Positions 62,001-64,000 of a stretch of DNA of 64,000 bases are shown here, piece by piece (within the stretch, counting starts at the first letter, position 1; each line of letters begins with the position of its first letter). The translations under genes were made by a program, and so were the position numbers. Below the pieces are notes generated by a model. The model was not told the DNA's origin and did not search any database. It saw only the letters and a program-made list of their open reading frames with translations. The stretch is from Anastrepha obliqua (Eukaryota; Arthropoda; Insecta; Diptera; Tephritidae): assembly GCF_027943255.1 (NCBI RefSeq), contig NC_072896.1:67660501-67724500 (forward strand), read 5' to 3'.

Positions 62001-64000
62001 GTTTTGCATTTAAACGAGTTAAAGGTATTTAATACAGACTGACTTAACACTTATTTCGGACGCATAGCCACGTGCTAGAACAAGCCTCAAATTCAAAAAC
62101 GTTCGCCTAAACTATTTATAATAATCTATCCATTGTAGTTTCTCTGAAATATAGGTACAGTTTACTCAACATCCAACTTAGAGCAATCAATGTAACAAAC
62201 TTTAGCTCCTTCGTCGGTTTTTGGTACTATTGACCTTCATCAGCCTATTTGAAGTTTTAATACTTTCAAGTCCTATTCGATGATATTTAATTTTCGTAGC
62301 ATTATATCTAAGAGCCAAGTTGGACTAGTACGCGTAGTGCCACATAAATCAAGCGCCGATCTTGTGCCAAAAAGACTTTGGAGTCTATTTATTTATATCG
62401 TTGCTGATGTAATAAATGAACCATTTTTATTTTTAATTTTTTAGGTCAGTTGTGTGTACAATGATCACTCGCTGTATATTTGGGACATGCGAGATATCAA
62501 ACGTGTGGGAAAATCGCACTCCTTCCTATATCATTCCACCTGCATTTGGGGCGTGGAAACTGTGCCATACAATTTGGAGCGCGATGTGTCAGACACATTG
62601 CCCGAGGAGTCGTTTGTTACGTGCTCCTCGGATGACACAATCCGCGTTTGGGGTCTTGATGGCTGTACCAACACCGAAAATTATCGTAAAAATATTTACT
62701 CCAAGGAGCTATTGAAAATTATGTACATCGATGATGAAATGAATTTTATCAAGGATCAAGATCTAGCGGGCGATAAGAACTCTAATACAGCGTATGATGG
62801 TCGCAATGGCGTGCGATGCATACGAATAAGTCCTGAGTTGCAACATTTGGCAAGCGGTGATCGTTGCGGCAATATAAGAATTTATAATTTGGCTAACACC
62901 AAAATCATCATGACAATTGAGGCGCACGAATCAGAAGTGTTGTGCCTGGAGTACTCGAATGAAAAGATCGAACGAAAGCTACTGGCCAGTGCCAGCCGGG
63001 ATCGGCTAATTCATGTATTCGACGTATCGCAAGACTATTTGTTGCTGCAAACGCTGGACGATCACTCGTCGTCCATAACATCGATAAAGTTTGTGGGCTC
63101 GGGACTTAATTTCCAGATGATTTCTTGTGGTGCAGATAAATCGATTATGTTCAGAACGTTCCAGGTGAGTGCTAAGAATTTTAAAATTTATTTAACTAAA
63201 ATTTATTAATTAATACCTTTCCCCTTGCTTTCCACAGGGCAACATTTTCTTGCGCGGCACAAATACCTCCGGCAAGACGACGTTGTACGACATGGAAGTT
63301 GATTCTAATGCCAAGCACATACTCACCGCCTGCCAGGACCGCAATATACGTGTATATGGCACCCAGAATGCCAAACATACAAAAACCTTTAAGGGTTCGC
63401 ACTCGGATGAAGGCAGTTTAATTAAGCTCAGCCTCGATCCCAGTGGCATTTATGTAGCCACCTCCTGTACGGACAAAACGCTCGCAGTTTACGATTACTA
63501 TTCGAATGAGTGCATGGCGCGTATGTACGGCCACAGCGAGCTGGTCACTGGACTCAAATTCACTAACGACTGTCGCCATTTAATCTCGGCCAGCGGTGAT
63601 GGTTGTATTTTCGTGTGGCAAGTGCCGCACGATATGATTGTCACAATGCAAGCGCGCCTCTCACAACAGCGCCTACGCTCAGGTCATGCGCCACTACCAC
63701 CCCGTCCTGGTTCAATTATCGCCACACCGGAGGGCATCATTATCGAATCGCCAACACATGAAATAGATGAGTTGGCAACACCACAGAAATTTACTACGTC
63801 GCCGTCAATGTTCACCGACGAACCAGCGTTGACGCCCGGCTACAAATTCTCCGACGTGGGTCAGCTGCCGCAATGGGCGAAGCGAAAAGCCGGGGGGAAT
63901 ACGGATGAATCGAGTGGCGGCGGAGGCGGTGTTGCTATACCCGGTTCAACAATCTCCGCCATGCAATCTGCATCATCCACCTCCAATTTGAGCTCCTCAC
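16993..64000 (+). CDS. Wdr62: WD40-repeat scaffold protein of the WDR62/MABP1 family (incomplete at 3' end)
   Basis: Coding exons: 16993-17058, 53523-53614, 60063-60306, 60390-60599, 60668-61087, 62445-63164 and 63238 to the window end. All introns are GT/AG and all phases agree, giving 838 visible residues without a stop. Family hallmarks include KKVLGLT (residues 25-31), [20 protein letters not shown] (from 136), [13 protein letters not shown] in exon 4, [10 protein letters not shown] (306-315), [12 protein letters not shown] and [10 protein letters not shown] in exon 6, and [12 protein letters not shown] near the end of the second WD40 propeller. A PQWAKRK motif follows, then a Gly/Ser-rich tail. 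In animals these proteins act at spindle poles and centrosomes and as JNK-pathway scaffolds; the JNK-docking tail would lie past 64000. The N-terminus is much shorter than in vertebrate WDR62. Exon 1 is the least certain part. Confidence 0.9.
17059..18252. other. Intronic stretch, nothing recognised
   Basis: The open frame running on from exon 1 to 17349 is read-through into the intron. No repeat or gene was recognised up to the Harbinger target site. Confidence 0.45.
18253..18255. repeat. Left target-site duplication ATA
   Basis: The three bases before the left Harbinger terminal repeat equal the three after the right one (20865-20867). Three-base duplications are the rule for PIF/Harbinger, most often TWA. 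Confidence 0.75.
18256..18275 (+). repeat. Left Harbinger terminal inverted repeat
   Basis: CAGGCATGTTCTGCAAATCG. The core TGTTCTG-n-AAATCG recurs further in at about 18322-18335 and 18382-18396, as subterminal copies that could be extra binding sites for the element's own proteins (inference). Confidence 0.85.
18491..19396 (+). CDS. Harbinger-encoded Myb/SANT-like DNA-binding protein
   Basis: Proposed exons 18491-18492, 18580-18757 and 18812-19396, with introns GTGAGT...TTTTAG and GTAAGT...TTCAAG, give 254 residues. The start codon is split: AT ends exon 1 and G opens exon 2, which then reads [20 protein letters not shown]. Residues 8-110 resemble the Myb/SANT-like (PF13873-type) domain with Trp at 38, 58, 62 and 65. 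A Ser/Glu-rich linker follows, and from about 165 to 250 a Gln/Glu/Lys-rich coiled coil. Known Harbinger partners of this kind bind the element ends and help carry the transposase into the nucleus; that role is inferred. The gene is convergent with the transposase gene, with 65 bp between the two stops. Exon 3 is certain; the tiny exon 1 is a prediction. Confidence 0.8.
19462..20630 (-). CDS. HARBI1-like transposase (DDE nuclease) of the Harbinger element
   Basis: Minus-strand exons 20630-20527, 20472-20046 and 19986-19462, with GT/AG introns of 54 and 59 bp, join in frame to 351 residues, against about 349 in human HARBI1. The N-terminus carries [11 protein letters not shown] (19-29), typical of the family. 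Then come the helix-turn-helix-like stretch [14 protein letters not shown] (93-106) and the DDE nuclease: [11 protein letters not shown] with Asp148, [17 protein letters not shown] with Asp227, and [15 protein letters not shown] with Glu264. All three catalytic residues and the spacing expected of this nuclease are present, with no stops. The upstream ATG at 20630 was chosen over the one at 20501 because it supplies the conserved N-terminal block. A host-domesticated HARBI1 is unlikely, given the flanking terminal repeats and target duplication. Confidence 0.92.
20845..20864 (-). repeat. Right Harbinger terminal inverted repeat
   Basis: Read inward on the minus strand: CAGGCATGTTCTGAAAATCG, one mismatch to the left end. 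Inside it, ATCG-n-ACGAATT occurs twice (about 20774 and 20806), again a subterminal repeat pattern. Confidence 0.85.
20880..21150 (+). pseudogene. IS630/Tc1-mariner-type transposase fragment
   Basis: From about 20980 the frame reads [20 protein letters not shown], then [20 protein letters not shown]. This is the block with the second catalytic Asp ([10 protein letters not shown]) of the insect IS630-related transposases also found at 42560 and 57600. A preceding frame ([13 protein letters not shown], about 20918) may be part of the N-terminal half. The start, first Asp and C-terminus are missing. Harbinger inserted immediately to the left, possibly into this older copy. Confidence 0.7.
21151..21696. 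other. Intronic AT-rich stretch, nothing recognised
   Basis: May contain decayed C-terminal sequence of the IS630-type fragment to the left, but no motif could be read with confidence. Confidence 0.4.
21701..22427. mobile_element. TTAA-flanked fold-back MITE, 727 bp (piggyBac-like target)
   Basis: Both ends begin with eight G followed by TAACGTT when read inward, and both are flanked directly by TTAA (21697-21700 and 22428-22431), the target duplicated by piggyBac-type elements. The inside is also palindromic: GGTGCCCCTCATAACT (21913-21928) is the perfect inverse of 22206-22221, and GGTAACGCCGAAGAG (21990-22004) is the near inverse of 22130-22143. Much of the element could fold into one long hairpin. 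It has no coding capacity. Confidence 0.8.
22432..25110. other. Intronic stretch, nothing recognised
   Basis: Contains CATACATATG-type simple repeats near 22995 and no supported gene or structured repeat. Small open frames (22729-22926 and 22947-23174) lack any domain. Confidence 0.45.
25111..25428 (-). mobile_element. tRNA-derived SINE, near full length
   Basis: The most complete of about eight copies in the window. On the minus strand it starts GGCGGCCGCCATAGCCGAAT (25428 leftwards). The A-box-like stretch TAGCCGAATGGTTTGG and the B-box GGTTCGAATCT follow, spaced as in a tRNA gene with a long variable arm. The tRNA-unrelated body has the blocks AGCGGTCGCCCCTCGGCAGG, ATTTCTGCCATGAAAAAG, CTGTAGGTCCCTCCATTTGT and AGGAGGAGGAGCTTGGCCAA. 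It ends GCGCCAATTATATATA, so the tail is TA-rich and not poly-A. The internal RNA polymerase III promoter is inferred from the A and B boxes. Confidence 0.85.
25429..30494. other. Intronic stretch with low-complexity and tandem sequence
   Basis: No gene was recognised. At 26150-26720 and 28950-29215 the sequence is built of A- and T-runs with recurring AAATTTTGAACAAAAA and TTTCCAAAAATTTT units. At about 27507-27577 a short tandem repeat of ACTTCATTTCTCATTTCA is visible. The rest shows no structure. Open frames such as 29290-29595 (minus) have no recognisable domain. Confidence 0.45.
30495..30743 (-). pseudogene. LINE ORF2 C-terminal fragment
   Basis: The 82-codon minus-strand frame contains [19 protein letters not shown] and then [18 protein letters not shown]. 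This is the same order of blocks (G-x-x-DCP-x-LL, then a P-x-R-x-LR segment and F-H/Y) as the + strand remnant at 1022-1200. It is probably the end of ORF2 of a jockey-like element, cut off on both sides. Confidence 0.55.
30744..33044. other. Intronic stretch, nothing recognised
   Basis: AT-rich sequence with CTCTCTCTC at about 32135-32142 and (CAATAATAA)-type simple repeats. No gene or element was recognised. Confidence 0.45.
33049..34154. mobile_element. Candidate TTAA-bounded repeat, about 1.1 kb
   Basis: TTAA lies at 33045-33048 and 34155-34158. The right end reads inward as GGAGGGTCTGGTCTAAAAAT and the left as GCGGTCCCTGTGGTATAGAG, which are only weakly alike, so the boundaries are uncertain. 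The stretch contains GTTTCGAGATAAATGAGTTT followed by AAAGTTTGA (33961-33989), closely matching a block in the clearer TTAA element at 36900-37281. Many A/T runs and short unrelated open frames on both strands fit a non-coding repeat. Confidence 0.35.
34159..36895. other. Intronic stretch; one SINE fragment, otherwise nothing recognised
   Basis: Apart from the SINE piece at 34545-34612 there is an ACATACATA/TATGTATG simple-repeat cluster at about 35797-35830 and no supported gene. Confidence 0.45.
34545..34612 (+). mobile_element. SINE body fragment
   Basis: Carries, in order, GACTCGGAGTCAACGTGAAA, CTGTAGCTCCCTCCATTTGTG and CAACACAAATAGG. These are diverged versions of the body blocks of the tRNA-derived SINE at 25111. 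Head and tail are absent. Confidence 0.65.
36900..37281. mobile_element. TTAA-flanked MITE, 382 bp
   Basis: Ends (A/G)GGGTTATATACA in inverted orientation (36900-36912 and 37269-37281, 12 of 13 identical), each directly bordered by TTAA (36896-36899 and 37282-37285). The TTAA duplication again suggests mobilisation by a piggyBac-type transposase. It has no coding capacity. Inside lies TTTTGAGAAAAACGCGTTTA followed by AAGTTTGA, shared with the candidate element at 33961. Confidence 0.78.
37367..37387. repeat. Short perfect hairpin
   Basis: GGCGACAC and GTGTCGCC are separated by five bases. It is a perfect 8-bp stem of unknown meaning in an otherwise AT-rich intron. Confidence 0.6.
37424..37472 (-). 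mobile_element. SINE fragment, strongly diverged
   Basis: CTGCCGAGAGGAGCTTATAG then CCGTTATTAGAAAAACCTTT aligns, with a small insertion, to the CTGCCGAGGGGCGACCGCTA and TTAGAAAAATG part of the SINE at 25111. Nothing else of the element is clear. Confidence 0.45.
37500..39129. other. Intronic stretch, nothing recognised
   Basis: No gene or element was identified. Open frames 37600-37857, 38836-39045 (both minus) and 38838-39068 (plus) have no domain. The last two overlap the same DNA and lie just downstream of a transposase remnant, so part of this may be decayed transposon. Confidence 0.4.
39130..39566 (-). pseudogene. Tc1/mariner-superfamily transposase, N-terminal half, frameshifted
   Basis: From 39566 leftwards: [20 protein letters not shown] then [18 protein letters not shown], interrupted by two stops, then [20 protein letters not shown]. 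After a frame change comes [20 protein letters not shown] and [10 protein letters not shown]. This is the paired helix-turn-helix region and linker of a Tc1-like transposase ending just before the usual first catalytic Asp. It differs from the IS630-type family at 42560. Premature stops make it a pseudogene. Confidence 0.65.
39791..39854. repeat. 64-bp direct repeat, left copy
   Basis: TAGGAAATTATTATCATTTC, then a near-identical stretch ending ACGTATGGA, repeats at 39991-40054 with about one mismatch. On the minus strand this copy continues into the transposase C-terminus: [14 protein letters not shown] and a stop are readable at about 39848-39890. Both copies are therefore the 3' end region of the same IS630-type family, from two different insertions or one rearranged one. 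Confidence 0.8.
39937..40293 (-). mobile_element. IS630-type deletion derivative, 357 bp
   Basis: Inverted ends beginning AAGGGTGGTTAAGTTTCAAG (39937 inward) and AAGGGTGGTTAAATTTCAAG (40293 inward) match at 24 of 25 positions. TA stands directly before the left end and one base beyond the right end, consistent with a TA target. Inside, the minus strand keeps the last part of a transposase (40229-40038): [31 protein letters not shown] and [11 protein letters not shown]. The final GGHLADI-type segment is deleted. Most of the gene is gone, so it is non-autonomous. Confidence 0.75.
39991..40054. repeat. 64-bp direct repeat, right copy
   Basis: Second copy of the repeat at 39791-39854. It lies inside the 39937-40293 derivative, in what would be its 3' untranslated region. 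Confidence 0.8.
40294..42454. other. Intronic stretch, nothing recognised
   Basis: The minus-strand frame at 40639-40824 and its surroundings (40540-40960) look like a decayed coding remnant but match no family that could be named. Elsewhere only AT-rich DNA and short TATG/CATA repeats are seen. Confidence 0.4.
42455..43379 (-). mobile_element. IS630/Tc1-mariner-type element, internally deleted, with intact ends
   Basis: The terminal repeats read inward as AAGGGTGATTTTTAAGAGC (left) and ACGGGTGATTTTTGAGCCA (right). TA flanks both sides (42453-42454 and 43380-43381), the expected target duplication. The 925-bp element holds a minus-strand transposase lacking its N-terminal DNA-binding half, so it is a non-autonomous derivative. 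Confidence 0.85.
42560..43185 (-). pseudogene. IS630-type transposase pseudogene, catalytic half
   Basis: On the minus strand from 43185: [20 protein letters not shown] (first catalytic Asp), then [20 protein letters not shown], then [10 protein letters not shown] and a stop. In the next segment come [37 protein letters not shown], and after a frameshift [20 protein letters not shown] and [16 protein letters not shown]. The second catalytic position is Glu ([10 protein letters not shown]) where this family has Asp. The N-terminal helix-turn-helix domain is missing. Confidence 0.85.
43382..43675. other. Intronic AT-rich stretch, nothing recognised
   Basis: Short spacer between the IS630-type element and a SINE. 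No structure was noted. Confidence 0.45.
43676..43848 (+). mobile_element. SINE copy with internal deletion
   Basis: Begins at the B-box-like GATTCGAATCTCC, skips the middle of the body, then carries AAAACTGTAGGTCCCTCCAT, TTGTGGAGCAACATCAAGAG and GAGCTCGGCCAAACACC. It ends in the tail GTACGCGCCAATTATTATTT. It matches the SINE at 25111 in opposite orientation. The 5' head is missing. Confidence 0.8.
43849..46624. other. Intronic stretch, nothing recognised
   Basis: AT-rich, with no supported gene, RNA or mobile element. Open frames of 66-85 codons (44021-44278 minus, 44722-44922 plus, 45989-46222 minus) have no domain. Confidence 0.45.
46625..46890 (-). pseudogene. LINE reverse-transcriptase thumb-region fragment
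   Basis: On the minus strand from about 46813: [20 protein letters not shown], then [19 protein letters not shown] and [10 protein letters not shown]. The (D/N)RLE-x-VQ-x-x-F-R block followed by Y-x-x-RL-L and a K-x-LFN block is typical of jockey/CR1-like LINEs after the polymerase domain. It is a short piece with nothing on either side, and may be the same family as the fragments at 1022 and 30495. Confidence 0.65.
46891..47179. other. Intronic AT-rich stretch, nothing recognised
   Basis: Short spacer between a LINE fragment and a mariner remnant, with TATGTATG repeats near 47062. Confidence 0.4.
47180..47960 (-). pseudogene. mariner transposase pseudogene
   Basis: Minus-strand segments in family order: [20 protein letters not shown] (about 47705), [20 protein letters not shown] (first catalytic Asp), then [35 protein letters not shown] (second Asp; HDK where HDN is usual) and [10 protein letters not shown] deletion removes the third catalytic region (PYSPD-LAPSDYHLF in intact relatives), and [19 protein letters not shown] closes it. 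A large N-terminal deletion joins ACRVLDDM to SKRKGF. Terminal repeats were not found. Confidence 0.85.
47961..49985. other. Intronic stretch, nothing recognised
   Basis: The 123-codon + strand frame (47848-48219) overlaps the mariner end and has no domain. Otherwise AT-rich. Confidence 0.45.
49986..50165 (+). mobile_element. SINE copy, 5' part
   Basis: Has the head TGGCCGCCGTAGCCAAATAA with the A-box region, a degraded B-box (CTTTCGAATCTCC), then AGCGGTCGCCCCTCTGCAGA, AATGGCAAGCCTCCGAGTGT and TGAAAAAGCTCCTCATAGAA. The 3' half of the element is missing. Confidence 0.8.
50166..51710. other. Intronic stretch; possible LINE trace at about 50628-50800
   Basis: A minus-strand frame includes [20 protein letters not shown], which recalls the start of the endonuclease domain (G-TWNVR) of RTE-like LINEs. 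Nothing else of such an element follows, so this is weak. No other feature was recognised. Confidence 0.3.
51711..51870 (+). mobile_element. SINE copy, well-preserved tRNA head
   Basis: CGGCCGCCGTAGCCGAATGG, then GGTTGGTGCGTGATTACCAT, the B-box GTTGGTTCGAATCTCG and an A-rich stretch. It then jumps to AAAGCTCCTTATAAAAATAT and CTGCCGTT, so part of the body is deleted. The head agrees closely with the copy at 25428. Confidence 0.8.
51871..53522. other. End of intron 1, AT-rich, nothing recognised
   Basis: At about 52850-53060 the sequence is nearly all T and A, with TTTTATTTTA units. A polypyrimidine-rich stretch and acceptor TTTGCAG precede exon 2. Confidence 0.5.
53523..53614 (+). CDS. Wdr62: WDR62-type gene, exon 2
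   Basis: Starts after TTTGCAG and ends GG before GTAAGT (phase 2). The 30 full codons start [20 protein letters not shown] and end LLAYPAG across the junction. They form the first strand block of the N-terminal WD40 propeller and match the VHLEKVLGLT-type start of this domain known in the family. Confidence 0.9.
56521..56636 (-). mobile_element. SINE fragment, middle of body
   Basis: ATTTTTTATGAAGAGCTTTT, TCATGGCAGAAATACACTCG, CTGCCGAGGGGCGATCGCTA and TTAGAAAAATG match the copy at 25111. The tail and the tRNA head are both absent. It abuts a LINE fragment on the right. Confidence 0.8.
56641..56800 (+). pseudogene. LINE ORF2 extreme C-terminus
   Basis: [20 protein letters not shown] then IRRKAL in one frame, continued after a one-base shift by [17 protein letters not shown]. 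This is the IRKR-W-WIGHTLRK ... NPQG-SRGRP pattern found at the end of RTE-like LINE polyproteins, possibly the same family as the remnant at 3195-3786. Confidence 0.7.
56880..57543. other. Intronic stretch, nothing recognised
   Basis: No repeat or coding match was seen between the LINE fragment and the IS630-type remnant. Confidence 0.4.
58081..58750 (-). pseudogene. mariner transposase, N-terminal and middle block (inverted)
   Basis: Minus-strand reading: [20 protein letters not shown] then [20 protein letters not shown] (about 58697-58570). After frame changes comes [20 protein letters not shown] and SQLLQRLEN, then [20 protein letters not shown] (first catalytic Asp), [20 protein letters not shown] and [10 protein letters not shown], with a stop at 58081. 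The second and third Asp regions are absent. This block runs in the opposite direction to the C-terminal block at 58790-58953. Confidence 0.85.
58790..58953 (+). pseudogene. mariner transposase, C-terminal block
   Basis: [20 protein letters not shown] then KKFFEQGI, and after a one-base shift [19 protein letters not shown] with a stop at 58951-58953. It is followed at the expected short distance by the right terminal repeat. Its orientation agrees with that end and disagrees with the block at 58081-58750. Confidence 0.85.
60063..60306 (+). CDS. Wdr62: WDR62-type gene, exon 3
   Basis: Follows TCTTTCAG and completes the Gly codon split with exon 2. It encodes [20 protein letters not shown] and then a WD unit with [16 protein letters not shown] and IKVWEL. 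It ends HKYAVTCV before the donor GTAAGT in phase 0. Longer open frames over this exon in other frames are shadows. Confidence 0.95.
60390..60599 (+). CDS. Wdr62: WDR62-type gene, exon 4
   Basis: Follows CTCTTACAG after an 83-bp intron. It contains [20 protein letters not shown] and [20 protein letters not shown], two strongly conserved WD blade segments, and ends GGRR before GTATGT in phase 0. Confidence 0.95.
60668..61087 (+). CDS. Wdr62: WDR62-type gene, exon 5
   Basis: Follows a 68-bp intron. It begins [20 protein letters not shown] and contains [18 protein letters not shown] and [11 protein letters not shown], a signature stretch of this family. It ends DEQRSK before the donor GTTAGT in phase 0. 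Confidence 0.95.
61130..61153. repeat. Poly-T run
   Basis: Twenty-four consecutive T soon after the exon 5 donor. It could be the inverse of a retroposon poly-A tail, but no element body was identified next to it. Confidence 0.7.
61262..61830. repeat. Probable interspersed repeat with CCCGCGGC end
   Basis: Begins ACTAGCTTTAACCCGCGGCC followed by CGTCTCGCGTAGGAG, and ends near TTTATTGTATAGATG. These sequences recall a widespread arthropod repeat end (ACTAGCTTTTACCCGCGGC). No target duplication or coding segment was found, so both identity and boundaries are tentative. Confidence 0.35.
62445..63164 (+). CDS. Wdr62: WDR62-type gene, exon 6
   Basis: The longest complete exon (240 codons). It starts [19 protein letters not shown] and includes [41 protein letters not shown] and [15 protein letters not shown]. 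It crosses the junction between the two WD40 propellers and ends MFRTFQ before GTGAGT. Confidence 0.95.
63238..64000 (+). CDS. Wdr62: WDR62-type gene, exon 7, cut by window end
   Basis: Follows TTTCCACAG after a 73-bp intron and stays open to 64000. The last WD units are visible ([48 protein letters not shown]). The non-propeller tail begins with [13 protein letters not shown], then [20 protein letters not shown] and [10 protein letters not shown], and finally a Gly/Ser-rich stretch that is probably disordered. Confidence 0.9.

Larger units (their letters stand above)
61088..62444 (+). other. Fifth intron of the WDR62-type gene, 1357 bp
   Basis: Donor GTTAGT and acceptor TTTTTTAG. It carries a 24-base T run (61130-61153) and a probable repeat at 61262-61830. 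The remaining sequence, 61831-62444, shows nothing recognisable. Confidence 0.85.

Overview
The window is nuclear DNA from an insect, most likely a higher fly. The split genes use GT/AG introns, the sequence is AT-rich, and the one host gene is a clear insect member of the WDR62/MABP1 family. The load of mariner, IS630-like, LINE and tRNA-derived SINE pieces, and one SINE in particular, recall true fruit flies (Tephritidae). That placement rests on memory of the repeat and was not tested.

Layout. Positions 1-16992 lie upstream of the gene and hold no convincing host gene, only degraded transposon pieces: an IS630-type N-terminus, four LINE reverse-transcriptase remnants, a hAT-like MITE and a SINE. 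The WDR62-type gene runs on the + strand from a probable first coding exon at 16993-17058 through exons at 53523-53614, 60063-60306, 60390-60599, 60668-61087 and 62445-63164, to an exon that is still open at the window end (63238-64000). All junction phases agree, and about 838 residues are visible: nearly all of the WD40 region and the start of the low-complexity C-terminal tail. JNK-binding and other C-terminal parts would lie beyond 64000.

The first intron is about 36.5 kb and holds many mobile elements. The best preserved is a complete, apparently intact PIF/Harbinger transposon (18256-20864) with matching terminal repeats, a 3-bp ATA target duplication, a Myb/SANT-like gene and a convergent HARBI1-like transposase gene, both open after splicing. 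The intron also carries two clear TTAA-flanked MITEs and one weaker candidate, an IS630-type deletion derivative with intact ends, part of a second, a mariner remnant, LINE ends and several copies of the SINE. Intron 2 (53615-60062) holds a mariner copy with intact ends and target duplication whose middle is inverted relative to its C-terminal end; that mariner sits inside an older IS630-type element.

How the parts relate. The only host function visible is the WDR62/MABP1 scaffold, known in animals for roles at spindle poles and in JNK signalling. The two Harbinger genes would work as a pair (DNA-binding/nuclear-import partner plus nuclease). Everything else reads as fossil or non-autonomous transposon DNA. 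No tRNA, rRNA, CRISPR array or bacterial-type operon was seen.
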